Shown here piece after piece: positions 11,703 through 23,744 of a DNA stretch of 64,000 nt. A program made the position numbers and the translations under genes. The notes beneath the pieces are model-generated. The model was not told the DNA's origin. It was given only the letters and a program-made list of their open reading frames with translations, and ran no database searches. Source of the stretch: Physcia stellaris (taxonomy: Eukaryota; Ascomycota; Lecanoromycetes; Caliciales; Physciaceae); contig JABSSW010000058.1 in NCBI GenBank assembly GCA_018902385.1, positions 62,001-126,000 of the forward strand, in the 5' to 3' direction. Numbering within the stretch: the stretch's first letter is position 1; the number at the start of each line of letters is the position of its first letter.

Positions 11703-12057
11703 AGTTGCAGATTCTGTAGTTCATTCATTGACTGGACACGTTTTTCCAACGAACAGAAATCTTTGCTGTAACTCAACGTCATATTCAAGTGGGGCATCTG
11801 GTCTACAGAGAGCTGCAAAGAAAACTCCTCCCCGCATCCAACTGATCACTTTGCGCGCTTGCCAACTAAGTACTGCGATTGGTTGCTACTGTTCGTGCGT
11901 CTGCCATCCATCTGCACAATCTCTCTATGGCTACAGGTACGTCGTTTCCCAGCATCTTCTTTGCTGTCTGGACTGGTTCCGGAGCCGTAAGGCATATTGT
12001 ACGAGCGACTTGCTCAAGAAACATGTCCTACTGCCCAACGATTGCCTGGGTCTGCCA
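11703..12057. promoter_or_regulatory. Shared divergent promoter of the SDR and FAD-oxidoreductase genes
   Basis: A 355-base interval lies between two oppositely transcribed redox-enzyme genes. A long plus-strand open frame runs through it from inside SDR exon 1, but it has no methionine or conserved sequence that fits the oxidoreductase family before 12058, so I treat it as non-coding. Confidence 0.5.
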
Positions 12058-13338
12058 ATGTTGACTCCGGATTCTTCGACAGTCATCATCGGAGCAGGCA
12101 TCATAGGCACCTCAACAGCCTACTACCTTTCTAACTCCAGCGATACCGACCCTTCCTCAATCCATCTTATTGAATCTTCCCCCGAGCTTTTCGCTTCCGC
12201 TTCGGGCTATGCTGCTGGCTTCCTCTCTCGCGGCTGGTTCACACCATCCTTGGCTTCTCTGGGAGCACTAAGCTTTGATCTCCACAGAGAACTCGCTCAA
12301 GAGAACGACGGCCCGCAGAGATGGGGATACAGCAAGAGCACTGGCACCAGTCTGGAAGAATCGATAGGCAAAGAGGGAGAAGACTGGCTTCTAGATGGCG
12401 CTAGCAGAAGTGTAGCCGCGAAGAACACGGAAGGCCTGAACGACTGCGACAATAGACCAACCTGGTTAAGAGGGAAAGGCACCTTAGACGTGATAAGCAG
12501 AGGCGACAGCACGGCGCAAGTCGATCCCCTCCGGCTTTGCCAATTTCTCCTCGATGCCAGTCTTTCCCGTGGCATACATCTTCACCATCCGGCCCGCGCC
12601 CTTTCAGTCTCTCGCTCTCCGTCTGGCTCGCTTGACAGCATACACATAACCACCCTTCCCGAATCTCTCTCACCACCACAAACGATCACTCTCCCCTGCA
12701 ATCGGCTCCTTCTCGCCGCCGGCGCGTGGACACCCCAGGTCCACCGCGCCCTTTTCCCCTCTTCTCGGATCAAAATCCCCATAACTTCTCTGGCAGGACA
12801 CTCCCTCCTTCTCCGCTCGCCGCACTGGCCCCCATCACGAGCAGCTCCCTCATCGTCATCCCCTACTACCACCCCAGCGCTTCCCACAGACCCCTCCCAA
12901 CTCCCAACCTCAACCCTCCCACCCTGCCACGCCCTCTTTACGACCGACCCAACCGGCTATGCTCCCGAGCTCTTCTCCCGGTCCCCAGGCCACATCTACA
13001 TCGCCGGCTTGAATTCATCGTCCTACCCCCTCCCTCGCGTGCCCACCGAGCGCGTCCTTGACCCCGAATCCATCGCTACATTACATAAGACCGCGGAGCG
13101 GCTACTCGGCAAAGGTTTGGAGGTGGAGAGGGAGGGGGTGTGTTGGCGGCCTGTCACTCAACGAGGGACGCCGATCGTGGGGGAGCTGGAAGGAGAACAG
13201 GGCGTCTTTGTTGCGGCGGGCCACGGGGCGTGGGGAATCAGTCTGAGCTTGGGGACGGGATTCGTCATGGCGGGGATGGTGAGAGGGAAGAGGGGGGAGG
13301 AAGAGCTAGGGGCTGATGTGGGGAGGTTGGGGTTGTAG
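12058..13338 (+). CDS. DAO-family FAD-dependent oxidoreductase (Tda3-like)
   Basis: A single exon of 426 residues. The start is the ATG five codons before the FAD-binding strand: VIIGAGIIGTSTAYYL gives G12-x-G14-xx-G17, and the acidic residue that binds the ADP ribose is in HLIESSP near 42. The DAO fold continues with a substrate domain rich in serine and proline, GRGLDV-like WLRGKGTLDVI near 145, and the C-terminal FAD contact GVFVAAGHGAWGISLSLGTG (about 385-405). Length and layout match fungal Tda3-type proteins. In yeast these are linked to late-endosome-to-Golgi traffic, and their chemical substrate is not established. The middle part is unusually proline/serine-rich, so part may be a flexible insertion. 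No signal peptide is visible. The coding strand is CT-rich compared with neighbours. Confidence 0.85.
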   Translation: MLTPDSSTVIIGAGIIGTSTAYYLSNSSDTDPSSIHLIESSPELFASASGYAAGFLSRGWFTPSLASLGALSFDLHRELAQENDGPQRWGYSKSTGTSLEESIGKEGEDWLLDGASRSVAAKNTEGLNDCDNRPTWLRGKGTLDVISRGDSTAQVDPLRLCQFLLDASLSRGIHLHHPARALSVSRSPSGSLDSIHITTLPESLSPPQTITLPCNRLLLAAGAWTPQVHRALFPSSRIKIPITSLAGHSLLLRSPHWPPSRAAPSSSSPTTTPALPTDPSQLPTSTLPPCHALFTTDPTGYAPELFSRSPGHIYIAGLNSSSYPLPRVPTERVLDPESIATLHKTAERLLGKGLEVEREGVCWRPVTQRGTPIVGELEGEQGVFVAAGHGAWGISLSLGTGFVMAGMVRGKRGEEELGADVGRLGL

Positions 13339-14053
13339 GACGTGTGGAGGCTGCAGGATTGACTGTTTCGAGAGCTTTTTAACCCTACTGTAGGTAAGGT
13401 CCAGTAGCAAAGTTGTGCAACTTTTAATCATCGCCGTCTTTCAGACGCTCCGGTTAGGCGACTTGGGAGAAATAGAAGGGATGAAGACATTTTCGTGCGA
13501 TTCTTTTTTGCTTTGATCCAAGGTTGTGTACCTGGCTTTGTCTTGCTTCCATCGGAGTTCAGGCGATGAGACCTGAGTAACGAACGATATCAAATGTTGT
13601 AGCACAACAGGCTAAGGATTGCTCCATGCTATTTGTGCTACGGCCTGGGCCTTTGCAAATTGTGCGTCTTTCGATGCGCATTATTATTTACCATGTCTCA
13701 CGCTAGCCTCTGTCAATCAAAATTACAATCTTCGCTGGCTGATAAGTGGATCTGGCTCATGGGCCCATAAGCCGGAGGGACGACGTTATGGACGTGGAGT
13801 CTGTTCAATGGCCATGTCTAGCAAATGTTCTACCTTCAACCTTCATGGGGACACGTACTGTACTTGGTGGTATGCTGCACCATTTGATTCTGGTGAAGCT
13901 TTTTGTTTTATTTGGACGTCATGAAGTCATCATTTATGTATAAGCATATTCTTTTTATCACTCTCCTCTCCTCATTTACAAGCAATCACCCCAGCTCCCT
14001 TAGTCTCCTCGGTTCTGCCCTCTTCCCCCTCCTCCTCTTCTTCTACAAACATC
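13339..14053. other. Convergent 3' intergenic region
   Basis: 715 bases between the stop codons of the FAD oxidoreductase (+) and the FGGY kinase (-). Two overlapping open frames of 65-101 codons on the plus strand have no family resemblance and look fortuitous. Otherwise it should hold the two 3' UTRs. Confidence 0.5.
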
Positions 14054-16108
14054 TTAATGCAAAGGTAACTTCATGTTGATCCCACCCCCACTCGTACTCT
14101 GCTCCTCGGCTTGCTTCACCGGCTTCGCCACATTATCCAACGGGTCCTCCTTCGCGCTGAGGCCGTTCGTGCTCTGGGACCACTTGTCAACCACATCGTC
14201 GATATCCTGCCGGTATTGCCGCTGGCTGTGGCATTGTTCCAGAAAGACCTTGTACTTGATAGTTAACAGCTCCTTCTCGTGTGGATCGCTGCTTGGCGGG
14301 ACTACTCGTCCGGGCTTGCTCATCCTGTCCATGATATCCCACAGAGGCTCCGTTTTGCCATCCTTGTCGGCCGAAGCGGCTTTGGCGCCTAGCATCGCTG
14401 CGCCGTGCACGACGGCCGCGTGCACGTATTGCGGGATGAGGACAGGCATGTCACATGCCGAGGCCATCAGGCGCATTAAGATGTCATTCTGGCATTGGGA
14501 GCCGGACATGAAGATGCTGTGGATCTGGTGGCCGGATTTGTTCATCGTTTCGATGATCTGGTGCGTTTGCAGTGCTATGAACTCCATAGTTGCGTAGTAG
14601 TACAACGCGAGGCCATCAATCGTCTTGTCGCTGCTAAGGCCGATGACTGAGCCAGTCATTCGCGGGTCGGCGATAGGTGAGCGGTTGCCAAAGAGATCGC
14701 CGTAGAAGAAGAAGTGGCGGCCAAGATAAGAGATTGTAGGTGCGTCTTGGGATTTGCGCATGTCCTTAAGGTGCTCGTTCAAATAGTCGTAGATGTTGGT
14801 ATTGTAGGATTCGGCTATGCTAATGGTTTGTTGGTAGGCAGGGTGGGTCTCTAGGACGTGCTTCAGGAGTTCACCTGTAGCACTCTGGCCGCCTTCGGCC
14901 ATCCAGTATTCGGGGATCAGGACATCACGGTACGGTCCCCAAACGCCTTTGACGAACACCGGCTCTGGTGACATGGCGATGTGGCAGGTCGATGTGCCGG
15001 CCACGGCAGCCAATCGCGTAAACGCTTGCGCTTTGTCGTTGCTTGCAGCACCAGAGTCAAGCTCATGGCTTCCAAGTTTTACTTTGGCACCGACTGTACC
15101 AACCCAGCCGGCGTAGGCATCAATCACACCGCTGCCAACTGCAATACCTTCAGGAAGACCAAGCTCGTTGGCAGCTTTTGCACTGAGGGTACCTGCTAAC
15201 TCTCCTGCACTGAAGTATTTCCCATTCTGTCTTTACGTTAACACTGAGACCCAGAATTAAAAATGAAAAGACACTCACTACCCCATTGACCCCTCCTAAC
15301 CGCTTGAAATTATCCTTGGTCAGGTCTTCCAACCCAATCTTGGTCAGGAAATCTTCTTGCCAGCCCTTGACGCTACCGTCAACGCCCACAGGCACGAAAC
15401 CTTGCTTGCAGACGGTGCTACAGAAGCTTCTATTTTCATTGCCAGTTGCCATGTGTGTCAGTGCGTCCGCTAGATCGTAGAATTTGCATCGGTCGAACAG
15501 CTCTTTGGGCATATGGTTCTTCAACCACAGGACCTTTGGTATTTCCATCTCGATTGACATGGTACCGCCCACGTAGCGGAGCAGATTGTGCTTTGTGGCG
15601 TTGATCTTTGCCGTCTCTTCGACGGGACGGTGGTCCAGCCAGAGCACGATATTTCGGTCATTGTCAAATTTTGGGCCGGTCACGGAAACGGGCTCGTCAG
15701 TGTCGTGAGAGAAGACGGCAAGGGAGCAGGTAGCATCAAATGCCAGACCTCGAATGGTAGTGGGGTCAATGTTGTGTTGATTGAGGATACGGTGGACTGA
15801 GGAACAGATACAACGCCAGATGTCATTTGTCGATTGCTCCTGGATGCAATTGTTAGCCCGAGGAGTAGTGGCCGGTGCATCGAGGGAGAGGTTACGTAGT
15901 AGCCCTGTTCTGGCTGCCATAGACCAATATTTTCCGAGGCTAAACCGACAATGTCGCCCTTGGCATCAATCACACAAGCTCGAGCGCTACCGGTGCCAAC
16001 GTCGATACCAATGTAGTGGTCCATGTGCACATTCAATTCATTGTGAGGGTCGGAAGAATATTGACGAGAGTTTTGGCGGTACTGCTGTCTGAAAGGTATG
16101 GAGGCCAT
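14054..16108 (-). CDS. FGGY-family carbohydrate kinase (D-ribulokinase-like)
   Basis: Three exons, 16108-15896, 15839-15279 and 15226-14054, give 648 residues. FGGY kinases phosphorylate sugars or polyols with ATP. The closest characterised group by layout is YDR109C/human FGGY, proposed D-ribulokinases, but the substrate is inference. The actin-like ATPase fold begins with the phosphate-1 loop YIGIDVGTGSARA (about 32-44). The first domain contains LDHRPVEE and MSIEMEIPKVLWLKNH. The candidate catalytic base is D294 in GVIDAYAGWVG. The second domain holds the ATP-binding block FMSGSQCQNDILMRLMA and the VHGAAMLGA segment. A ~29-residue N-terminal extension precedes the fold; an internal methionine (M29) could be an alternative start. 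The C-terminal ~60 residues are low-complexity. Exon 2's donor could be shifted by three bases (GTGAGT preferred). Confidence 0.9.
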
Positions 16109-17202
16109 ATTAGTCTAAGCCCTTGCGTCGTGAATCCTGGGGTACGTCTTGGCCTTGTGCACGAGGACAGCTTTCTGGCAGTTGCCGCGGGGTGCCAAGT
16201 GTGCCGAATGGATCGCCAGAGAAGATGTCGAAGCGTTGCGTAATGGGAAAGTGAGAATGGGAAAGCACAAGCCAGGTCTAGGCGCTGATCTTGGTATCCA
16301 GCGGGTTGACAGGTGTGGTAGGTGCGGGTGAACAGTGCCTCACAGTTGTGGTGTCTTGGAAGACGCTATCAACAGTTGGAGGATTCGCGTGTCCAAATGT
16401 CCCGAGAGGGATCCGGGAGGGGTGAATGCGTCTACTGTACTTGGAGGTCAATTGATTGCTATCGTCTCGACAAGAAAGGACCAGGCTGGAATGACAATGG
16501 GTGTATCAGGTAGGTGGGGGGAACGGTTCGATGAAGATTTTGGTTGACAGCGGCCCCTCGGCGGAAGTGCCCCTCTATACGTCATAACTGCTTCTCAATG
16601 TGAAGCTCAAAGGCCAGAGCATACATGTACTCAGTACATACTACACTCATCTCTCTAAGGTACTCGTACCTACTTTACCTTAATCTACATACTTAGGGAG
16701 GATATCACCAAACCATTAGCTGTGCTGCCTTCAGCCTGCATCTCTCATTTGCACCCCTCTCTCCCACCCCCAGACTCGGTCATTCATTCCATTCCATTCG
16801 AGCGCCTATAACATCCAGCAGACGAACGCTGATTCTGAAGTACGATCATTCTTCGGCAGCGTGCTCCAGGACTTCCCCCGACATCTCTTATCCAAGCGGC
16901 TCGTGGATAGCTCCGCGGCCAAAGGTAGCCTCGTTGAATCTGACAGGCGCCTGAATGCATCACCGATTTGCAGCGGGTAGAAAGTTTGGATCTTGCTCCC
17001 ATTGAGCGGAGCGTCGGTCGGCCCAATGCATCTTGATCGAGCGTATGTTGTCGAGTGCTACATCTCTAGCTTCAACAGCCACATGTAGAGATTCACAACT
17101 TGGTGTGCTACTTGACCGAGCACCCATAGGTTGCCTGAAATTATCGACCGCCCTCTTGTTGGCCATGTATCCCTCAGGCAAAATTTGAGGGTTTGACTGC
17201 CT
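16109..17202. other. Intergenic; promoter of the FGGY kinase
   Basis: 1.1 kb between the kinase start codon and the golgin stop codon, both on the minus strand. Open frames are all under 80 codons and unconvincing. Around 16625-16700 there is a cluster of short GTAC/TACCT palindromic words, a pattern often seen in ascomycete intergenic DNA; I assign it no function. Confidence 0.5.
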
Positions 17203-20200
17203 CTACTTCGTACTGACGGCCGACATCCACTTTTGTTCATCTTTCCTGCTCAACAGTCAGCCACAGATGGAAGCTTACAGGAGCGGATCATGTTACCGAT
17301 CAAAATGTAATAGCATCCCGAGCACAGGGATCAACTGCATCTGGTGCTTCTTGTCCTTCTGCTCGAGAAACTGCAGAAGCACATTCTTGAGGTAGACATA
17401 ATCCATCGCGCCGGGAACTTGGCCATTAGCTGCCTCCGTTGATCTACCTGGTGTCGCTCGATCCTTCGGAGCAGGTGAGCCAAGTCGTGACATGCTTGGC
17501 CCTGAATCAATTGATGTCCGTGAAGACGGTACTCCAGAGTCTGCAGCTTTTGTCTTGGCGACCTGGATGGCTCGGATCTCCTCTGCCATAGACTAAGAGA
17601 CAGTCAGCCTTCAGTGTAAGTATATAGAACAATGTCAAGGGTAATGGCAAACACAGACCTTGTTGGACTTCTGAAGCTTCTCGAGCCGTTGCTGTGTCTC
17701 TTCAGCGGACCTTCTCAGCTCTCCCTTCTGTCTTTCCAGCTCCCTCGCCTGCTTCTCACTCTCGTCCAGCGCATCTCGAAGCTCACTCATAGCTTTTCGC
17801 AATTCCTCTGCTTCCCGTGTTGACTGTTCTGTCCTGTACTCGAGGTCCTCACGTCGTCTTTTCCAGTCACGTTGAGCACCCTCAAGCTCTTCCTTGTCGT
17901 CCTCTACCCTCTTCAGGTTTCTCTCAGCTTCGCGAACTTTATTCCGCATCTCTTCCAGCTCCCGGGCTTTTCGTCTGCCTGCCGTGCTGGCCTCGTCTTC
18001 GGCACGATCTCTCTCTTCGTTAGCAGTATCCATGCGCTCTTTCATCTCCCGAGTCCGCGCATCCGCTCTTCCCTCTACATCTGCTAGAAGGCGTCTCATT
18101 GTTTCAGCCTCCCGGGTTCGTTCACTCAAAAGCCGATGCGCCTCAGCTACTTCTTCGTCAAGGCTTTCGCATCGTTCGCGGCTTTCCTTCATTTGAGTGG
18201 CCATCTCCGCCGTTTGATCCCGCATGCTAGTCATCAGGCTCTGAGCACTGGCATATTGTGCCGTCTTCAATTCAGTCTCTTCCTTCAGCCCTTCGTTCTC
18301 ATTGCGCAGCTTCGCAAATTGTTGCTCCAGATCTTGAAGCCTTGCTCTGGACGTTCGCAGCTCCTCTCTCGCCTTTGCCAGTTCTCTCGAAAATCGATCT
18401 ATGGACTCAGCCGCATGCTGCGTTTCCACCGTGAGGTCATGAACCTCTTGAGACGACTTGTTGCCGGCCTCTTCTGCTTTGAGCCTACCGCTGCTTTCCT
18501 GAGCGATCTTTTGGTTGAGCGCCTTGATCTCCGTGTCTCTCTCGCTTACGGCACGCTTTAAACTGGTTAACTCGGTCTGCATTTCTGCTTGCCTGGTTTC
18601 CAGCTTCTTCAACTCATCTTCCTTCTTGGTGAAGTTCCCTCTGACAATTTTCAGCTCTGCACTTTCGACCCTCAGATTGGTGAGTTCAGGCTGGGCCCTT
18701 TGAATGATCGCCTTGAGTTCGGTGATATCTTTAAATCTAGTGTTTGCCAGTTGCTCCGCGGCGGATAGGTCGGTTTGAAGACTAATTGCTTTACGCTTTA
18801 ATTCCTCCATTTGTTCAACAAGCGCACTATTTTTCTCTTCCGAGCTGGCCGTGCTAGAGGCGTGCGAGCCCTTCAGGTCCGCAATCTCCTTTTCGAATTC
18901 AGCGACGGTAGTTTCAAGGAGCTCTTTCTCCGCCAAGAGTTCTTTTGCTTTATCCTTCCATTCAACATGCTCTTGGCCGACATTGACCAAATCGTCCCGG
19001 AGTGACTCAATCTCTTCTTTCAGATCATCTTGGTCTTTCAATTTTCGTTGCATGTTCTCAAACGCTGTATCCTTCTCAGTGATAACTAAGCGTAAATGAT
19101 CCAACTCTAACTGAAGCTTGGTCAGCCTTTCAGCTGTGATCTCCGAGACCTGAGCTGCTTCTATGTCTTTCGAGATTAATTCGGGTCTTTCGTTCGACAT
19201 CGCTTCCTCGCTAGTTTCAGTCGTTGATTTCCCGCCCTTCTTTCTCTTCTTGTTTTTCTTCTTACTGGTGGTGGTGGAATGGATAACATGGTCTGCCAAC
19301 TGAAGTTCACTATTAGTATGGCCAGCCTTCTCGCCATTGACTTCTGATTTCCCTTTCACGGTGCTTGCTGCCTCAAGGCTAACTTCGTAAAGCGCCAGCT
19401 GCTTCTTATGTTCACTCTGTTCTGCTTGTAAGGCCTCGTCAGAGACCTTGAGCTGCCCACGCAGCTTGTCAACAAGTCCATTGAGAGTTCCGATCCGTTT
19501 TTCATTGGCCTTGGCATCTTTGTGAAGTGACTCGATATCGGCCTCGAAATCCTTTACCTTGGTTTGGAGCATCTCAGCCTGTTTTTGATCATCCTCTGAA
19601 GCTACTTGGGTTCGCAGACTGTCAACTTCTTGTTTCGCTTGTTCTAATTGCTCCGTCAAATCAGCAACCAAGCTTTTACTCCGTGATTCGCCTGATGCTT
19701 TCAAATCCCGTAACTCAGCCTCGACATTTTGGAGGTTTGCCGTCACTTTGTCGAGCTCCTTTCGTGAATCAGACTGTTCCTTCTTGAGCTCTGAGTCTGA
19801 CTTGTCCTTATACTCTCTCAGCACATTAAGTTCACGTGTGGCCTCTTCAAGGGATTCCGCCATGCTTTGAGTGGACTCTCTTGTGACAGCCAAGTCACTT
19901 TTTAGGCTTTTGATCTCGCCTTGCAATTTGTTAATCGTTTCTTGTTTCTCCTTGATCTCGGTCTCCATGCGTGGAAGCTCATTATCATACGAGAAAAGGT
20001 CCTCAACTCTCTCCTCAACTTTCGGTGACTCTGCAGGCTTAGATTTAGGAGAAAAGATCGACAAGCTCGCCAACGATCCTTTCCTAGATTTTGTTGAAGC
20101 CGCTGGTGATTGAATAGAAACACCAAGTGGGTCGCTAGCTATGCTTGCCTTTGGTTCACCTCCGTCAGAGGGACTTGTCTCTTCCGAATCCACGCTAGGC

Positions 20201-21030
20201 CCTTGCTGGATCTTGGCTTTTCGGAGGTTAGCAACCTCGTCCCAGGCTTCTTTGGTCTCCTTCTCTGCTTCCGCAAGCTTCTGTTTCATAGAGTCTCTTT
20301 CATTTGACACCCTTTTGAGCTCATCTAGGACCATATCACCCTTGAGATTAATGTTATTAAGGTATTCGACCAATGCGCCTGGATCGCTGATTGAGGTGAG
20401 GGGAGTGTTCTCTCTCAAGGAGGTCTCGAAGGGTTCGATTGTCTGGACCCGGGCATGAGCGAGGCGGTATGATCTTAGCAGTTCTATGTAGATTTAGTCG
20501 GGCACTCTGCCTTGTTTGCTAGACAGACGTACCATGGTATTTTGACTCCAACTTATCGAGCTTCCGCAATTTCACTCGTACGTCGGTTGGGAGCTCCGTT
20601 GCAATAGAATCTCTTGATTCTGTTCTTTCTTGCGCAGCACCATCGGCTGCATCCAATTTGGGATCCGCAGATGACTCGGCTGACGATTTCTGCCTTTTCG
20701 GTTCCAGTGGCCTGGGTGTGCCAGATCTACTGGGCACATCGTCATCTCCTACCACAAAGTCCGGCTCGAACTCTGCAGGATCGGCGGTCTTTCTGGGAGG
20801 AACGCCCTCTTTCCTTCCTCGCGGCCCTGTCCGCTCAGAACGGTTGGCAGGCGATTCATGGTGGACAGCAGGCCGCCTGGCATCTGAATTTGACCTTGAG
20901 GGAGACGACTGTGACAAGCGTTGACGAGCTTGCTCCTCGGCGATTCTAGAATCAATAGCCCCTTTCAGGCGCTACCACTTACTTTCAGTAACAGGAGAGT
21001 AAACTTATAGCATTAGCCTACCTGCAACAT
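17203..21030 (-). CDS. GRIP-domain golgin (coiled-coil Golgi tether)
   Basis: Five exons, 21030-21022, 20971-20533, 20483-17659, 17592-17297 and 17245-17203, give 1203 residues. Exon 1 codes only MLQ. The next exon supplies RLKGAIDSRIAEEQARQR, a lead typical of fungal golgins of the Imh1/golgin-245 type. A charged, proline/serine-rich segment (about 20-150) is followed by some 900 residues of near-continuous coiled coil with heptad spacing and few prolines, broken by a basic KKKNKKRKKGGK stretch (near 550). The C-terminus (about 1155-1203) is a GRIP domain: DYVYLKNVLLQFLEQKDKK, then LIPVLGMLLHF and DEQKWMSAV, split over two exons. Known GRIP domains dimerise and bind Arl1-GTP through the conserved tyrosine, placing the protein on trans-Golgi membranes. 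Divergent from Lunapark. Confidence 0.92.
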
Positions 21031-21682
21031 GGTTCCACTTGGGACCTGCTCTTTTCCTCTACGTCCGCATGATCGATGACCTCCCCTCGCAGGAATACGA
21101 GTAGCGCAAGCAATATACTTCGTAGAGTGGGCGAGACGTGTGTTTTAGTGTTGTTGAAAATCAAACCAATGAGAAAAGTCCCTGTGTGCAGAAGGTCGCT
21201 GTTGAGCTAGTGCAACGGCCCGAGCATACGCCGGTCCGCTGCGTAATCCGTAATCTTACGGTTTTCCCGATTTCGAAACGCTTTACGAATACTGGACGGC
21301 TTTTTTGCACATTCACCCCAGCGCTCAGCGCTCAATTATCTCCATGTAATTGTAACAGATTTGCCACTTCTAGAGCGTAATGGTGTCCGGACTCAAGTCA
21401 GATTTTCATCAAAGAACAGACACGAGAACCTGATTGGCCGACGTCATGGACATAAAGTCGAGGGTTAGGGTTAGACGAGTGACATCAAAATTGCGGGTAA
21501 ACCAGAGTGTCAAGCGTACATGTACCTACAAGGTTCGCAGACCGTTTCCGAAATCGAGCATGACGCTATCCTATCGTCATTAGTAGAATAGTTTGCCGAG
21601 CAGTCTCCTTTGGACCCGATTAACAGGCCACTCAATCACCTATTCGACCGCGATTAGTTTGCTGAAAGTTGTCAAGACCACA
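21031..21682. promoter_or_regulatory. Divergent promoter of the golgin and Lunapark genes
   Basis: 652 bases between two head-to-head endomembrane genes. Within 50 bases near the middle lie a CCAAT-box core on the minus strand (ATTGG at about 21432-21436), a CRE-like ACGTCA (21441-21446) and a telomere-like AGGGTTAGGGTTAG (21461-21474). No open frame here resembles a gene. Confidence 0.5.
21461..21474 (+). promoter_or_regulatory. Telobox-like TTAGGG repeat in promoter
   Basis: AGGGTTAGGGTTAG holds just over two units of the TTAGGG telomere repeat inside a gene promoter. In fungi, Myb-type factors of the Tbf1/Teb1 kind bind such sites at housekeeping promoters. Use here is inference from position. 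Confidence 0.5.
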
Positions 21683-23008
21683 ATGGTTTCCCTCTGGCCG
21701 TGGAAGGTCCGTAAATCTCTCCTCTGTAAACCTGTTGACGCACACTGAATGACCTCTTAATAGAAAGATAACAGCTCACCAGCTTCCTTTGAGAAGGCTT
21801 TATCTACACTGTCAGACAAAATCAAAAGGATCAATAGCAAGCTCAACGTCTTACGCCAACGGTCTCGGCGCTTTACTTTGTTGTGGACCTTGTACTCCAG
21901 TTTTGCTTACTTGCTCTACTCCATTATCCTTGTGCTTGTGCTAGGTTGGAGGAACTGGGGCATTGCGGAGTACTCAGCAGTGTTGGGTGGGCCAATCATG
22001 TACGGAGGATGTACTCCCGTCAACTTCGGCGCTGTTCGCTGATAGAGATGCAGCATTTTCGCCGTTCGTTATGTAGTGCTTTCGTATTACGGCTACCGTA
22101 TATCGAAGGTACAAGCTCAGTCAGAGCAATTCGAGAACCAACGGACAATGACCATTGAGAAGCTAAAGACTGCTACGAAGTATAACTCGACTCAAGAGTT
22201 ATTGAACAAATATGGAAGCACGCCATCACCAAAGAGGAAGTCTCCAGGACCCCCAAAGCAAGCTGATACAGGCACTCCAAGGAACTCCGGTCGTATCAAC
22301 ATTGTCCCGCCTCCGACAGCAAACATTCCGAAGCGATTGGGACAAACATCTTTGCCCACTACTCCTCAGCGGTCCACTCCCGTCATCGATAGTCCTTCGT
22401 CGCAGATTGCTCCTTACTCAGCAGCTGCTGCTACCGCAACCAGGGAACAGCCGTTCTCGCGTCAAGACACATCTGCCGAGTTCGCACCCAATGCTTTTCC
22501 TACACCATCCCAGTATGCGCAGCCATCCGATGGGCCAAGGTGGTATGACCGATTGGTAGATGTTCTTCTTGGCGAAGACGAAACATTACCCAAGAATCGC
22601 ATTGCTCTTATATGCGAACACTGCAGACTTGTCAATGGGCAAGCGCCGCCGGGTGTCAAGACCTTGGAGGATATTGGTAGATGGCGTTGTGGTGGTTGTA
22701 ATACCATGAATGGCAAAGAAAGCACGAGGAAGTTGGTTGCGAGCATCGAGAAAGAGCTAGCTTCTGAGAAAGAAGAGGCCTCCGGGAAAAGGAAGGTCAG
22801 CTTCACAGCTAAGAACCCTACTGACGACGAAAATGGCCCTTCTCAGATGAACGGAGATCACGAAAGCGATGTCACCCAGTATTCTGACGAGTCGGAAGCT
22901 GGTCAAGAGATATCTGAGAACATTCAATCAGTACCAGAGCCAGCTGCCGAGACTGATACTCCTCGACGACGTTCGACACGTGCCAAGTCGGGTGGAAAAA
23001 AGGGCTAG
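21683..23008 (+). CDS. lnp1: Lunapark (ER three-way junction protein, Lnp1)
   Basis: Three exons, 21683-21706, 21764-21999 and 22054-23008, give 404 residues. Lunapark sits at three-way junctions of the tubular ER and stabilises them. Exon 1 codes MVSLWPWK, the conserved N-terminal lead. A basic amphipathic stretch (about 20-44) precedes two closely spaced membrane segments (about 45-69 and 80-105), which are joined across the second intron. Then comes a coiled-coil block (SEQFENQRTMTIEKLKTATK) and the conserved NSTQELLNKYG. The central region (about 140-240) is proline/serine-rich. RWYDRLVDVLLGED leads into a four-cysteine zinc finger at C274, C277, C299 and C302 (CEHC...CGGC) that mediates self-association in the family. 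The C-terminal ~90 residues are acidic and end in a basic tail. Confidence 0.93.
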
Positions 23009-23744
23009 CTACTCAGTTGAGCCATAATGTACACTGCATTAACCTTTCACATGAGGAGAGATTTCGCTGTACGAGAACGAGATGAACGTGATCAGTGGCA
23101 CACTGTTACAACTGAGCGCTCAATCAAGCCTGCTCGATGCCGCAAACTTAGGAGCGTTGGAGAAGGTGTCGGATAAGATCATCTGGCATGCAAAGAATCT
23201 GCAATGCTATGCCAATCCCAATTTTACTGCATTCGCCCCTGACAAAACTGAGTGCGGATTTCACCCCTGCTCAATGCTCACATGATCACAATTATACACC
23301 GAAAACCGAATGAACAAATGATAGCCTGACTTGGGGAGTACGACGAGTCAAATTATGTTCTGAAATTCCAAAGACGGGTAGTCTTGATCTGGCGAGTCAT
23401 TCATGGTATCTTCTACCTGCACTCATTTTTGTCTTGGGGGAGGAGGCGCGGGGGGGGGCTGTAGAAATGACCGTCGCCCTGGAGACCGTCAAGGAAAACC
23501 AGCGCACGCAATCTACTCCTGGCACTTGCTCCTGGCACTTGGAAAGAAAGTGTGTCATCCCTCACTCATTCGAGGACACTTCCTGGTTTGGGTCTTCTGG
23601 AGTGTCTGTTCAGGCGATTTTCCTGTGGGGGTCTTCCTATCAGAACGGTTCAGCCAAATCCATTCCAAGATACATCTGCGTATTAATTACCACTCCGACC
23701 ATGCTCTTCATAATTTAAGGCAATTAGGAGGTCTGGCTGAAAGA
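23009..23744. other. Convergent 3' intergenic region
   Basis: 736 bases between the stop codons of Lunapark (+) and the unrecognised protein (-). Open frames of 67-116 codons show no conserved sequence. A G-rich run lies near 23438-23460. No RNA gene seen. Confidence 0.5.

Noticed and set aside
11668-12057. 130-codon upstream extension of the FAD oxidoreductase frame
   Set aside because: It begins inside SDR exon 1 on the opposite strand, lacks conserved sequence, and the FAD-binding strand starts normally just after the ATG at 12058.
16620-16700. Cluster of GTAC/TACCT words as a regulatory element
   Set aside because: Common low-information pattern in fungal intergenic DNA; no clear unit or symmetry.
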